Origin: an uncultured Subdoligranulum sp.
GTDB taxonomy: Bacteria; Bacillota; Clostridia; Oscillospirales; Ruminococcaceae
Reading direction: 5' to 3'
Assembly: GCA_945830575.1 (NCBI GenBank)
Contig: CALZZE010000002.1
Location: forward strand, 62,001-126,000
Length of the DNA stretch: 64,000 nucleotides
Shown: piece after piece, positions 46,805-56,065 of the stretch
Numbering within the stretch: the stretch's first letter is position 1
How the letters are laid out: each line of letters begins with the position of its first letter
The notes under the pieces: generated by a model
What the model was told of the DNA's origin: nothing
The model's input: only the letters and a program-made list of their open reading frames with translations
The model's database searches: none
Program-made: the position numbers and the translations under genes

Positions 46805-47898
46805 CGGTACCTTTCGTATCCTTCCGGCCGCTGGAGGCCGAGCTGAACGCCCCGCTGCGCGCCGCCTTTGACCGGGTGCTGCAAAACAGCTGGTATATCG
46901 AGGGGCAGGAGGACGCGGCCTTTGAGCGCGCCTTTGCGGACTACTGCGGCACGGATTTCTGCATCGGCTGCGGCAACGGGCTGGACGCGCTGGTGCTGAT
47001 TCTGAAAGCCTACGGCATCGGTCCGGGGGACGAGGTCATCGTGCCCTCCAACACCTTCATCGCCACCGTGCTGGCGGTGAGCTACTGCGGCGCGTCCCCG
47101 GTGCTGGTGGAGCCGGACATCGCCACCTACAACATCGACCCCACCCTTGTGGAGGCCGCCGTCACCCCCCGCACCAAGGCCATCATGGCGGTGCATCTCT
47201 ACGGCCAGCCCGCCGACATGGACGCGCTGCGCACCATCGCGGACGCCCACGGCCTCAGGCTCATCGAGGACGCGGCGCAGGCCCATGGGGCCACGTATCA
47301 CGGCAAACGCACGGGCGGCCTTGGCGACGCCGCCGGGTTCAGCTTTTACCCCGGCAAAAATCTGGGCGCGCTGGGGGACGCGGGGGCTGTCACCACCAAC
47401 GACGGCGATCTGGCCGCCCGCATCCGGGCGCTGGGCAACTATGGCAGCGACCGGAAATACCACCACATTTACAAGGGCCAGAACACCCGTCTGGACGAAC
47501 TGCAGGCGGCGTTTCTGGCCGCCAAGCTGCCGGAGCTGGACCGCATGAACGAATTCCGCCGCGAAGTGGCCGCCCGGTATCGTTCGGAAATTCATCATCC
47601 CGGCGTGATTTTGCCCACAGTCGCCCCCGGCTGCACCCACGTGTGGCATATCTTCCCGGTGCGCTGCCGGCAGCGGGACGCGCTGGAACGGCACCTCACC
47701 GCAGCGGGCATCGGGGTCAACAAGCACTACCCCACCCCCATCCACAAGCAGGGGGCGTACCCGGAGCTGGCGGGGCTGTCGCTGCCGCTGGCGGAGGAGA
47801 TTTCCGCCACCGAGCTGAGCCTGCCCATGTACTACGGCATGACGCCGGAGCAGGTGAGCGCCGTCATCGAGGCGGTCAACCGATTCACCGGGGCGTAA
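46801..47898 (+). CDS. fdtB: DegT/DnrJ/EryC1 family sugar aminotransferase (FdtB-like)
   Basis: 365-residue PLP enzyme predicted to aminate a 3-keto-6-deoxy sugar nucleotide. Features: [51 protein letters not shown], and the PLP lysine in [22 protein letters not shown]. The adjacent FdtA-like isomerase indicates a 3-amino-3,6-dideoxyhexose product. No dTDP-glucose synthase, dehydratase or acyltransferase is nearby, so the substrate must come from another locus. Confidence 0.87.
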   Translation: MTVPFVSFRPLEAELNAPLRAAFDRVLQNSWYIEGQEDAAFERAFADYCGTDFCIGCGNGLDALVLILKAYGIGPGDEVIVPSNTFIATVLAVSYCGASPVLVEPDIATYNIDPTLVEAAVTPRTKAIMAVHLYGQPADMDALRTIADAHGLRLIEDAAQAHGATYHGKRTGGLGDAAGFSFYPGKNLGALGDAGAVTTNDGDLAARIRALGNYGSDRKYHHIYKGQNTRLDELQAAFLAAKLPELDRMNEFRREVAARYRSEIHHPGVILPTVAPGCTHVWHIFPVRCRQRDALERHLTAAGIGVNKHYPTPIHKQGAYPELAGLSLPLAEEISATELSLPMYYGMTPEQVSAVIEAVNRFTGA

Positions 47899-47919
47899 CG
47901 CCCCGCAGCATTTCCACTT

Positions 47920-47948
47920 GTAGGGGGCGGCGTCCTCGACGCCCCGCA
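47920..47948. repeat. Short GC palindrome (TAGGGGGCGGCGTCCTCGACGCCCCGC)
   Basis: Third copy of the unit at 24123 and 25258, with GGCGTC/GACGCC arms, immediately upstream of the cardiolipin synthase start. Confidence 0.65.
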
Positions 47949-47958
47949 CCGAGGTTTC

Positions 47959-49506
47959 ATGGGAAAAACGCATCGCAAAATCAAAGAGCTGTTCGGCCTG
48001 CTGTTCAGCCGTCTGGTGCTGACAGTGGCGCTGCTGCTGGCGCAGGTGGTGTGGCTGTTTCTGCTCATCTCCCGCCTGTCGGACTACCGGGGCATCTTCG
48101 GCGCGGGGGGCGTTGCCCTCAGCGTGCTGATGTGCATTGCCCTCATCCGCAAGGACACCACCGCCCCCGAATTCAAAATCAGCTGGGTGCTGGTGTTCAT
48201 GGTGATGCCCCTTCAGGGCGGGCTGTTGTACCTGATGTGGGGCGACAAGCGCCCCGCCATCCCGCTGCGCCGCCGTCTGGAACGGGCGCAGGCAGTGCTG
48301 GCCCCGCTGCGCCGGGGCGACCCTGCCGCGCAGGCTGCGCTGGAGGCCGCCAACCCCCGCGCCGCCCAGACCGCCCGTTATTTGCAGAAGTATGGCCCCT
48401 GCCCGGTCTACGGCGGCACCCGCGCCACCTACTATCCCAGCGGGGAGGACGCCTTCCCCGATATGCTGGCGGCGCTGGAAAGCGCCCAGCGGTATATCTT
48501 TATTGAGACCTTCATTCTGGGGCAGGGCAGCATGTGGGAGGACATCCACGAAATCCTGCGCCGCAAGGCCGCCTCGGGTTTGGAGGTGCGCGTCATTTAC
48601 GATGACGCCGGCAGCCTGACGGTGCTGCCCGGCCGGTACTGGAAGCAGCTGGAGGCGGAGGGCATCCACGCCTTTGCCTTCAATCCCTTTGTGCCGTGGC
48701 TGAATCTGGTGATGAACAACCGGGATCACCGCAAGATCATGGTGGTGGACGGCGCCATCGCCTTCACCGGCGGGGTGAATCTGGCGGACGAGTACATCAA
48801 CCGCCGCCAGCGGTTCGGCTACTGGAAGGACAGCGCAGTGCGGCTGGAGGGGGACGCGGCGTGGAGCTTCGCCACCATGTTTCTGGAATTCTGGGAGGCC
48901 AACCGTCCTGCACCGCTGCCCGCCGAGCGGTTCCGCCCGGCGCCGCTGCATCTTGCGGGGGACGGCATGGTGCAGCCCTACTGCGACAGCCCGGTGGACC
49001 GGGAATGTGTGGCCAAAAACACCTATCTGGATCTCATCGCGCAGGCGCAGCGCAGTCTGTTCATCGCCACGCCCTACCTGATTCTGGACAACGACACCCT
49101 CACGGCGCTGGAGCTGGCCGCCAAGCGGGGCGTGGAGGTGCGCATCTTCACCCCCGGCATCCCCGACAAAAAGCTGATCTACCAGCTGACCCGCAGCTAT
49201 TTTCCGCCGCTGCTCAAGGCGGGGGTGAAGATTTACAGCTACACTCCCGGCTTCCTCCACGCCAAGACCTGGCTGGTGGATGACGGGGTGGGGGTGGTCG
49301 GCTCGGTGAATCTGGACTACCGCAGCCTGTACCTGCATTTTGAGTGCGGCGCGGTGCTGTACGGCTGTGCGGCGCTGGCCGACATCCGCCGGGATTTTGA
49401 GGAGATTCTGCGGGACAGCGCCCCCGTGCAGCTGACGGACTGCCGCACCGGCTTTGTGGGCGGCATGGTGTCGGCGCTGCTGCGGGTGCTGGCCCCGCTG
49501 TGCTGA
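47959..49506 (+). CDS. cls: Cardiolipin synthase
   Basis: 515 residues; makes cardiolipin from two phosphatidylglycerols at the membrane. Two N-terminal transmembrane helices (about residues 13-32 and 40-60) and two phospholipase-D HKD motifs: NRDHRKIMVVDGAIAFTGG (about 250-270) and FLHAKTWLVDDGVGVVGSVNLD (about 430-450). A middle GVNLADEYINR and the GIPDKKLIYQLTRSYFPPLL stretch are typical. It is separated from the kdpD-like gene by 9 bases and may be co-transcribed. Confidence 0.93.
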   Translation: MGKTHRKIKELFGLLFSRLVLTVALLLAQVVWLFLLISRLSDYRGIFGAGGVALSVLMCIALIRKDTTAPEFKISWVLVFMVMPLQGGLLYLMWGDKRPAIPLRRRLERAQAVLAPLRRGDPAAQAALEAANPRAAQTARYLQKYGPCPVYGGTRATYYPSGEDAFPDMLAALESAQRYIFIETFILGQGSMWEDIHEILRRKAASGLEVRVIYDDAGSLTVLPGRYWKQLEAEGIHAFAFNPFVPWLNLVMNNRDHRKIMVVDGAIAFTGGVNLADEYINRRQRFGYWKDSAVRLEGDAAWSFATMFLEFWEANRPAPLPAERFRPAPLHLAGDGMVQPYCDSPVDRECVAKNTYLDLIAQAQRSLFIATPYLILDNDTLTALELAAKRGVEVRIFTPGIPDKKLIYQLTRSYFPPLLKAGVKIYSYTPGFLHAKTWLVDDGVGVVGSVNLDYRSLYLHFECGAVLYGCAALADIRRDFEEILRDSAPVQLTDCRTGFVGGMVSALLRVLAPLC

Positions 49507-49515
49507 GGAAGGGTC

Positions 49516-51441
49516 ATGCAAACCAACGAGAACATCTTGTGCTGTCTGTCCGGCGCGCCCTCCAACGGGCGGGTCATCCGGGCGGCGGCCCGCATGGGGC
49601 AGGCGTTCGGCAGCGGGTTCACCGCGCTGTACGTGGAAAGCCCCGGCGCGCCCGCCGCCAGCAGCCTGCGGGAAAATCTGCGTCTGGCCGAGGAACTGGG
49701 CGGGCGCATCATCACGGTGTACGGGGACGATCCGGCGGTGCAGATCGCGGAATACGCCCGCATCAGCGGTGCGACCAAGATCGTGCTGGGTCTCAGCCCC
49801 CGGGAAAACCGCTGGCGGGGCGGGCGCAGCCTCATTGACCGGCTGGGGGTGCAGGCCCCCGAGCTGGATTTGTACGTCATCCCCGACGCCGCCGCCGACA
49901 CCTGGTACCGCCGCGCCCCCGCCGTGGTGCGGGAGCGGTTCACGTGGCCGGATTTTCTGCGCACCGTCGGCATTTTGGCGCTGTGCACGCTGGTGGGGCG
50001 GCTGTTCGTGGCCTGCGGCATCTCGGCGGCCAACGCGGTCATGGTGTACATTCTGGGCGTGCTGGCCATCTCGATGGTCACCACCGGGCGCAGTTACAGC
50101 CTGCTGGCCACCGCCGTGTCGGTGCTCATCTACAACTACTTTTTCACCGCGCCTTACTATTCGCTGCGCTCCGACCCGGACTCGGTGGCCACCTTCGCGG
50201 TGATGTTCATTGTGGCGCTGCTTGGCTCCACCAGCACGGCGCGCATCAAGCAGCAGGCGGAGCAGAGCGCCCGCAAGGCCTACCGCACCGAGATTCTCCT
50301 GCAGACCAGCCAGAAGCTCCAGAAGGCGGAGGACACCGGCCATATTCTGGACGCCGCCGCCGACCAGCTGCGCCAGCTTTTGGAATGTGACATGGTGTTT
50401 TATCTGGCGGACGGCACGCCCCGGCCCTATCCGGTGCAGCCCGGGGCCGACCTGTCCGCCCTCACCACCGAGAGCGAGCAGGCGCTGGCCCGCTGGGTGC
50501 TGGCCCACAACCACCACGCGGGGCGCTCCACCGCCCACCAGCCACAGGCCCGGTGCCTGTATCTGGCGGTGCGCGGCTCCCGCGGGGCGCTGGCCGCCGT
50601 GGGCCTTGCGGTGGACGAGCATCGCCCGCCGGACAGCTTTGAAAAATCCCTCATGTTCGCCATTCTGGACGAGTGCGGTCTTGCCTTGGAAAAAGACACG
50701 ATGGTGCGCGAAAAGCAACAGGTGGAGCAGACCGCCCGGCAGGAGGCGCTGCGGGCGGACCTGCTGCGCAGCATCTCCCACGACCTGCGCACGCCGCTCA
50801 CCAGCATTTCCGGCAACGCGGCCATCCTGATGGAGCGGGGCGAGGCCCTCACCGCCGACAAGCGGCGCAGTCTGGCGGGGGCGGTGTACGATGACGCCCA
50901 GTGGCTCATCAATCTGGTGGAGAATCTGCTGTCCATCACCCGAATCGAGAACGGCACCATCCGGCTGAACCGCCAGCCAGAGCTGCTGGACGATATTTTT
51001 CAGGAGGCGCTGGCCCATCTGGACCGGGCGGCGGAGCGGCACCACATCGCGGTGGAGCTGCCGGACGACCTGCTCATGGCGGAGATGGACGCGCGGCTCA
51101 TCGTGCAGGTGCTCATCAACCTGCTGAACAACGCCATCAAGTACACGCCGGAAGGCTCCCGCATCACGCTGTCCGCCAGAGCGGAGGGCGGCATGGTGCG
51201 GGTGTCGGTGGCGGATGACGGCCCCGGCATCCGGGAGGACGCCAAGCCCAAGCTGTTTCAGATGTTTTACACCGAGGGCAAGGCGGGCGGCGACAGCCGC
51301 CGGGGGCTGGGTCTCGGCCTGGCCCTGTGCCGCAGCATCGTCAACGCCCACGGCGGCGCCATCGGGGTGGCGGACAACCCGCCCCACGGTTCCTGTTTTA
51401 CTTTCACCCTGCCTGTCTCGGAGGTAATTCCCCATGAATAA
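49516..51441 (+). CDS. KdpD-like sensor histidine kinase lacking the N-terminal KdpD domain
   Basis: 641 residues. Residues 1-125 are a UspA-like domain (NILCCLSGAPSNGRVIRAAARMG), followed by four transmembrane helices of the KdpD type (about 150-250, including VMVYILGVLAISMVTTGRSYSLLATAVSVLIYNYFF), a GAF-like domain, HisKA with H422 in SISHDLRTPLTS and an HATPase with NLLNNAIKY and DDGPGIRED. Classical KdpD (about 900 residues) begins with a Walker-containing osmosensory domain, which is missing. KdpE follows with an 8-base overlap. No kdpFABC K+ pump is in the window, so the target may not be potassium transport. Confidence 0.88.
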   Translation: MQTNENILCCLSGAPSNGRVIRAAARMGQAFGSGFTALYVESPGAPAASSLRENLRLAEELGGRIITVYGDDPAVQIAEYARISGATKIVLGLSPRENRWRGGRSLIDRLGVQAPELDLYVIPDAAADTWYRRAPAVVRERFTWPDFLRTVGILALCTLVGRLFVACGISAANAVMVYILGVLAISMVTTGRSYSLLATAVSVLIYNYFFTAPYYSLRSDPDSVATFAVMFIVALLGSTSTARIKQQAEQSARKAYRTEILLQTSQKLQKAEDTGHILDAAADQLRQLLECDMVFYLADGTPRPYPVQPGADLSALTTESEQALARWVLAHNHHAGRSTAHQPQARCLYLAVRGSRGALAAVGLAVDEHRPPDSFEKSLMFAILDECGLALEKDTMVREKQQVEQTARQEALRADLLRSISHDLRTPLTSISGNAAILMERGEALTADKRRSLAGAVYDDAQWLINLVENLLSITRIENGTIRLNRQPELLDDIFQEALAHLDRAAERHHIAVELPDDLLMAEMDARLIVQVLINLLNNAIKYTPEGSRITLSARAEGGMVRVSVADDGPGIREDAKPKLFQMFYTEGKAGGDSRRGLGLGLALCRSIVNAHGGAIGVADNPPHGSCFTFTLPVSEVIPHE

Positions 51442-52135
51442 GCCGTTGATTCTGGTGGTGGAGGACGACACCGCCGTTGCCAACCTCATCGCCACCACGC
51501 TGGAAACGCAGGACTATCACTATCACCGGGCCACCACCGGCGCGGGGGCGCTGCTGGACGCGGCCAGCTGCCGTCCCGATGTGATGCTGCTGGACTTGGG
51601 TCTGCCGGACATGGACGGCGTGGACATCATCCGCAAGCTGCGGGGCTGGACGGGGATGCCCATCATCGTGGTATCCGCCCGCAGTGAGGACGCGGACAAG
51701 GTGGCGGCGCTGGACGCCGGCGCGGACGATTACCTGACCAAGCCCTTCTCGGTGGACGAGCTGCTGGCCCGGCTGCGGGTGGCGCTGCGCCGGGTGCGGT
51801 ACGACGCCGCCCGCAGCAGCGAGGAGGCCCGCGTGTACGAGAACGGGGCCATCCGCATCGACTATGAGGCGGGCTGCGTCTGGCGGAACGGCGAGGAAAT
51901 CCACCTCACCCCCATCGAGTACAGGCTGCTCTGCCTGCTGGCGAAAAACACCGGCAAGGTGCTGACGCACCATTATATGGTGGAGCAGGTGTGGGGCGCG
52001 GGCGGCGCGGACACCCCGGCGCTGCGGGTGTTCATGGCGACGCTGCGCCGCAAGCTGGAACCGGACCCCGCCCACCCCCAGTACCTCCAGACCCACGTGG
52101 GCATCGGCTACCGGATGCTCCGCCAAAGCTCCTGA
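51434..52135 (+). CDS. kdpE: Response regulator, KdpE/OmpR type
   Basis: 233 residues. Receiver domain with acidic pocket (VVEDD), phospho-acceptor Asp near residue 53 (DVMLLDLGLPDMDG) and Lys near 103 (DYLTKPFS). C-terminal winged helix with GCVWRNGEEIHLTPIEYRLLCLLAKNTGKVLTHHYMVEQVWG and FMATLRRKLEPDPAHPQYLQTHVGIGYRM, closely KdpE-like. Followed by a strong terminator. Confidence 0.92.
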   Translation: MNKPLILVVEDDTAVANLIATTLETQDYHYHRATTGAGALLDAASCRPDVMLLDLGLPDMDGVDIIRKLRGWTGMPIIVVSARSEDADKVAALDAGADDYLTKPFSVDELLARLRVALRRVRYDAARSSEEARVYENGAIRIDYEAGCVWRNGEEIHLTPIEYRLLCLLAKNTGKVLTHHYMVEQVWGAGGADTPALRVFMATLRRKLEPDPAHPQYLQTHVGIGYRMLRQSS

Positions 52136-52141
52136 ACGCAA

Positions 52142-52172
52142 AACCGCCCCGGTTTTCCCCGGGGCGGCCACT
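52142..52172. terminator. Bidirectional terminator between kdpE and PAP2 genes
   Basis: CCGCCCCGG (52144-52152) pairs with CCGGGGCGG (52159-52167), with T-rich tails on both strands. Confidence 0.75.
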
Positions 52173-52173
52173 T

Positions 52174-53118
52174 TTACGCCTTAACCTTCGTTTCCACCGC
52201 GTTAAAAATCAGCGGATACAGGAACAGGATGTAGAAAAATATCAGAAAATTCCAGACCAGCGGCCCGGCCAGCGCGCCCACCAAGGCATTCAGCGGATGC
52301 TTGACAAGGTTGATGACCAGCAGACCCGCCACGCCCGCAACGGCGCGCACCACCCGCACCGGCAGGCCGCCTCCGACTTCCTCCGGCAGGAAATGACGGT
52401 GCAGCGCAAATCCCAACCAGAATCCCCACATGCGGCCCACACCGGCAAAGGCGTCGGGCTGCATTCTCACAGGGTCCACCAGCAGGGTGCCCGCTTCGGT
52501 GTAATCCAGCGGGTAGGGTTTCAGCACAATGTACACCATGGCCAGCACCCCGGCGCCCAGCGCCACGCCCACCGCGATCCAGTCCCGGTTGGCGCCGCCC
52601 TCCAGCCAGCGCCAGACGCGGCTGTTGCAGAAAATGACCACGGAGCACAGCCCGCAGCCCACCACCACATCCTGCGGCGTGTGCACGCCCAGATAGTTGC
52701 GGGAGAACAGCACCAGCGCCACCGCGATGCAGCACAGTACCACTGCCCACTTGCGGCGGCGCTGCCACACCGCCAGACTGCCGAATTCAGCAGTGGCCAG
52801 CGTACTGTGGCCGCTGGGGAAGGAATACCCGGTGGCGGTGGTGATGGCGTCCCCGGCGGGGACGATGCGGGGGTCCCGCACCCACGGGCGGTAGATGCAG
52901 GCGGTGAGCTTGACCACATTGTTCACAAAATCCGCCACCGACACGTTCATGAACATCCACGCGCCGCCTTTGGCGGAAACGCACCAGCACACCACGCCCA
53001 GCAGGGCGAACATGTAAGGGCTGATGACAAAGTAGGAAATCTGCTCAAACAGGCCGTCCAGAGCGCCGCCCATCCCGGTGCGCAGCTCCTGAAGCCATAA
53101 CAAATACGAAAGATCCAT
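52174..53118 (-). CDS. PAP2-family membrane phosphatase
   Basis: 314 residues with six hydrophobic helices. The three PAP2 motifs are present: KLTACIYRPW (motif 1, Lys-X6-Arg-Pro), YSFPSGHSTLA (motif 2, catalytic His) and SRNYLGVHTPQDVV (motif 3). Likely dephosphorylates a lipid phosphate such as undecaprenyl pyrophosphate or phosphatidate at the outer membrane leaflet. The ATG at 53118 follows AAGAAAGGAGTGTTTTG. Confidence 0.88.
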   Translation of the reverse strand: MDLSYLLWLQELRTGMGGALDGLFEQISYFVISPYMFALLGVVCWCVSAKGGAWMFMNVSVADFVNNVVKLTACIYRPWVRDPRIVPAGDAITTATGYSFPSGHSTLATAEFGSLAVWQRRRKWAVVLCCIAVALVLFSRNYLGVHTPQDVVVGCGLCSVVIFCNSRVWRWLEGGANRDWIAVGVALGAGVLAMVYIVLKPYPLDYTEAGTLLVDPVRMQPDAFAGVGRMWGFWLGFALHRHFLPEEVGGGLPVRVVRAVAGVAGLLVINLVKHPLNALVGALAGPLVWNFLIFFYILFLYPLIFNAVETKVKA

Positions 53119-53214
53119 CAAAACACTCCTTTCTTCTCTATCATAGCACAGCAAATAGGACAACTTTGATACAAAAAGCGCATCCCCCATTTGCAAGGAG
53201 ATGCGCCGCATATA

Positions 53215-54156
53215 TCACAGCAATTTTGCCGACAGCGCGTGGCTGACCCTTTCCCGGGAGAGGGAGGTCAGCTCCTGGTTGTCCAGCGAGAACCGCAGCA
53301 CCAGCACCTCCGCCACGTAGAGCACCGAGGCTTTCACCGGGATGCTGCCCGCGTCCAGCGGGCTTTCCCGCGCACCGCACAGCAGCACCACATCGGCCAG
53401 CGAGGTGCCGGGGGCATCGTCAAAGTGGGTGATGAGGATGATCTTGACGCCGTTGGCGCGGGCGGTTTTCAGGGTATCCATCATGTCCCGGGTGGCGCCG
53501 GAGTAGGACACGAACAAAATCACATCCTCCGGCCCCAGCAGGCTGGCGGTGGTCAGCTCCATGTGACTGTCGCCGGCGGTGCGGAACTTGGTGCTGATGG
53601 TGGCGAACCGCGCCCAGATCTCATCCGCCAGCCTGCCGCTGCCGCCCTGCCCGAAGCAGAACACCTGCCGCGCCCGCTGCAGCAGGGTGGCGGCGGTGTC
53701 CACAGCGGCGGTGTCCAGCACCGAGCGGGTGCCGTTCACGGCGGCGGCGAAGGCGGCGGCGGCGTGCTCAAACAGCGTTTCGGTGCTGGTGCCCGGCTCC
53801 AGCGTCTGGGCAGTGAAATATCCCGGCACGGCGTTGGCCTGCGCCAGCGAAATTTTCATTTCATTATACCCCTCAAACCCGAGGGCGCGGCAAAAGCGGA
53901 AGATGGTGGCCTCCGCCACGTTGCAGGCGCGGGCCAGCGAGGAGATGGACAGGTACTGGGCGTCCTCGGCGTGCTGGGTGAGGTAATCCGCCACGATGCG
54001 CCCCGATTTTGTCAGGCCCGACCGTTTCTGCTGCAGGATCTCCCAAAAATTCTGGTTGGCCACAAAGACCGCCTCGTTTCCGTTCAAAATGAAAAAACTT
54101 TCCTGTATTAAGTATAAATGAAACGCCGCACCTTGGCAAGAGGGCGGTTTGCCCAT
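53215..54156 (-). CDS. RpiR/MurR-family transcriptional regulator of sialic acid genes
   Basis: 313 residues. N-terminal HTH_6 domain (LTKSGRIVADYLTQHAEDAQYLSISSLARACNVAEATIFRFCRALGFEGYNEMK) and a C-terminal SIS sugar-phosphate-binding domain (VFCFGQGGSGRLADEIWARF, VILFVSYSGATRDMMDTLKTARANGVKIILITH). It is divergent from the nan operon, with about 450 bases between, so a regulator responsive to ManNAc-6-P or GlcNAc-6-P is likely. The start at 54156 follows AGAGGGGGAAACT; a longer frame exists but has no good ribosome-binding site. Confidence 0.88.
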   Translation of the reverse strand: MGKPPSCQGAAFHLYLIQESFFILNGNEAVFVANQNFWEILQQKRSGLTKSGRIVADYLTQHAEDAQYLSISSLARACNVAEATIFRFCRALGFEGYNEMKISLAQANAVPGYFTAQTLEPGTSTETLFEHAAAAFAAAVNGTRSVLDTAAVDTAATLLQRARQVFCFGQGGSGRLADEIWARFATISTKFRTAGDSHMELTTASLLGPEDVILFVSYSGATRDMMDTLKTARANGVKIILITHFDDAPGTSLADVVLLCGARESPLDAGSIPVKASVLYVAEVLVLRFSLDNQELTSLSRERVSHALSAKLL

Positions 54157-54232
54157 AGTTTCCCCCTCTTTTTTGTGGCATTTGCCGAAGAAAAGCCGGT
54201 TTTTCGTGAAAAGGATTGTCAATTTTATCCTC

Positions 54233-54320
54233 TTGTCATCAAATCGTAATGGGTGTATCCTTTCTCCAAACAGCAAAGGCGCTTTGCAGGATTTGACCCT
54301 GCAAGGCGCTTTTCTGTTTT
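54233..54320 (+). ncRNA. Possible short RNA or attenuator (promoter followed by terminator)
   Basis: TTGTCA (54233-54238), 17-base spacer, TATCCT (54256-54261), then GCGCTTTGCAGG/CCTGCAAGGCGC hairpin (54279-54309) and TTTTCTGTTTT. If real, the RNA would be about 50 nt. Alternatively the hairpin is only an insulating terminator. Confidence 0.35.
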
Positions 54321-54514
54321 CCGGCCGGCCTCCCCTTCCCCGCAGACGCATCCCGAAAATTTACCGTAAAATAAAAATCATTTTCTCTTTTTCGTCAAGG
54401 TTTCCCCCGGCGTTTTTGCACATCTTCCACAAAAGTTTTGAAACCATTCTGTAATATTTAGCTTTCTTATGCATAACGCCAAAAAAATGCCCAAATTATT
54501 GGTGAAAATACATC

Positions 54515-54543
54515 TTTACAAAATGGAAAAAATTTTCTAAAAT
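54515..54543 (+). promoter_or_regulatory. Promoter of the sialic acid operon
   Basis: TTTACA (54515-54520), 17-base spacer, TAAAAT (54538-54543). The spacer carries a GAAAA-AA-TTTTC partial palindrome that could bind the RpiR regulator. Confidence 0.5.
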
Positions 54544-54604
54544 GAAAGCAACGGGAGAAATGCAGGACGGCGTTTCTCAAACATTTGAACAAAGGAGAAC
54601 CACT

Positions 54605-55978
54605 ATGAAAAAGCAAGTATCTCTGGCGCTGGCTGCCGTCATGGCCGCCGGAATGCTGACCGCCTGCGGCGGCGGCGCTGCCTCCAGCGCGCCCGCCTCC
54701 AGCGCGCCCGCCTCCAGCACTGCGGAGTCCACGGCCGCCTCCACTGAGGCCGCTGCCGGTGACGCTCTCAGCGCCGACATCACCCTGTGGACCTACCCCG
54801 TCGGCAACTTCAAGGACGAGACTGCCGTGGGCGAGGTCATCGCCAACTTCAACGCCAAGTATCCCGGCATCAACGTCAAGGTGGAGTATCTGGACTACGC
54901 CAACGGTGACGACCAGGTGACCGCCGCCATCGAGGCCGGCACCACCCCCGACATCATTCTGGAAGGTCCCGAGCGTCTTGTCGCCAACTGGGGCGCCAAG
55001 GGCAAGATGCTGGACATCAGCGACCTGTGGACCGACGAGCAGACCAAGGACATCGCTGCCGTGAGCGAGAGCGTTGTAGCGGCCTGCAAGAACGCCGACG
55101 GCGTGTACTATGAGTTCCCCCTGTGCATGACCACCCACACCATGGCCATCAACAAGGAGATGTTTGAGGCTGCGGACGCCCTGCAGTACATCAACGAGGA
55201 CGGCACCTGGACCACCGAGAACTTCGAGAAGGCCCTGCAGGCCCTGAAGGATTCCGGCGTGGACACCACCTGCATCGTCTACTGCGGCGCGCAGGGCGGC
55301 GACCAGGGCACCCGTGCTCTCGTCAACAACCTGTACAGCGGCAAGTTCACCAGCGCCGACCACCAGACCTACACCGCCGACAGCGCCGAGAACAAGAAGG
55401 CCCTGCAGCAGCTGGTTGACTGGTCCAACGCCGGCCTCATCAGCTACGACGCTTCCTTTGCCGCCGCCGACGAGCTGCAGCTGTTCGCCAACGGCACCAT
55501 CGCCATGAGCTTCTGCTGGAACGCCTCCAACCAGAACCAGTACGCCTCCTCCGTCACCTTCACCCCGATGCCGGTGGCCTTCCCCTCCGATGATGGCGTG
55601 CCCGAGCTGTGCGGCGGTATCTGGGGCTTCGGCATCTTCGACAACGGCGACGCCACCCGCGCTGCTGCTGCCAAGGAGTTCGTCAAGTTCGTCTGCGAGG
55701 ATCCCGACCAGGCCGTCGAGAGCGTCCGCATGACCGGCTTCTTCCCCGTCCGCGCCTCTCTGGGCGATGTGTACGCCGGCACCGCTGATGCCGACCGTAT
55801 GGCGCAGTTCTCCGGCTTCATGCCGTATCTGGGCGACTACTACAACGTGGCTCCCGCCTGGGCCGAGCAGCGCACCGAGTGGTGGAACATGCTGCAGCGC
55901 TGCTTCATGGGCACCGCCGTGGATGAGTCCGTCCAGACCTACATCGACAACTGCAACGCTGCCATCGCCGCCGCGTAA
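54605..55978 (+). CDS. ABC transporter solute-binding lipoprotein (probable sialic acid)
   Basis: 457 residues. Lipoprotein signal peptide KKQVSLALAAVMAAGMLTACGGG (lipobox LTAC), an Ala/Ser/Pro linker from tandem codon repeats, and a family 1 extracellular binding protein fold (ITLWTYPVGNFKDETAVGEVIANFNAKYPGINVKVEYLDYANGDDQVTAAIEAGTTPDIILEG). Association with two permeases and nanA/E/K indicates uptake of N-acetylneuraminate. The ATG at 54605 follows AAAGGAGAACCACT. No ATPase gene is present; a shared MsmX-like ATPase encoded elsewhere would be needed. Confidence 0.88.
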   Translation: MKKQVSLALAAVMAAGMLTACGGGAASSAPASSAPASSTAESTAASTEAAAGDALSADITLWTYPVGNFKDETAVGEVIANFNAKYPGINVKVEYLDYANGDDQVTAAIEAGTTPDIILEGPERLVANWGAKGKMLDISDLWTDEQTKDIAAVSESVVAACKNADGVYYEFPLCMTTHTMAINKEMFEAADALQYINEDGTWTTENFEKALQALKDSGVDTTCIVYCGAQGGDQGTRALVNNLYSGKFTSADHQTYTADSAENKKALQQLVDWSNAGLISYDASFAAADELQLFANGTIAMSFCWNASNQNQYASSVTFTPMPVAFPSDDGVPELCGGIWGFGIFDNGDATRAAAAKEFVKFVCEDPDQAVESVRMTGFFPVRASLGDVYAGTADADRMAQFSGFMPYLGDYYNVAPAWAEQRTEWWNMLQRCFMGTAVDESVQTYIDNCNAAIAAA

Positions 55979-56015
55979 GCGCAGGTCCACTCTGTAAACT
56001 ACCGTTCCCTGTATC

Positions 56016-56064
56016 TGCCCCCGTTCCATCCGAATACAATCTGGTGGGGCGGGGGCATTTCTTT
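56016..56064 (+). terminator. Intra-operon terminator or attenuator after the binding-protein gene
   Basis: TGCCCCC (56016-56022) pairs with GGGGGCA (56051-56057), with a partly paired loop and TTTCTTT tail. A hairpin here would lower permease expression relative to the abundant binding protein. Element D is inserted at its tail. Confidence 0.6.
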
Positions 56065-56065
56065 A

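Larger units (their letters stand above)
54157..54604. other. Regulatory region between the RpiR gene and the sialic acid operon
   Basis: About 450 bases without a convincing gene. They contain a plus-strand hairpin terminator (54277-54320) preceded by a possible promoter (54233-54261), and a better promoter (54515-54543) directly before the binding-protein gene. The stretch 54350-54600 is A/T-rich. Confidence 0.55.

Noticed and set aside
46756-51498. 1580-codon open frame on the minus strand
   Set aside because: It spans the antisense of fdtB, cls and the kdpD-like kinase, all of which have clear motifs on the plus strand. The translation is low-complexity (His, Gln, Gly, Val) and has no domain.
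54686-54725. Tandem 15-base repeat in the binding-protein gene
   Set aside because: It encodes the flexible Ser-Ala-Pro linker after the lipobox, common in Clostridia lipoproteins; not a separate element.
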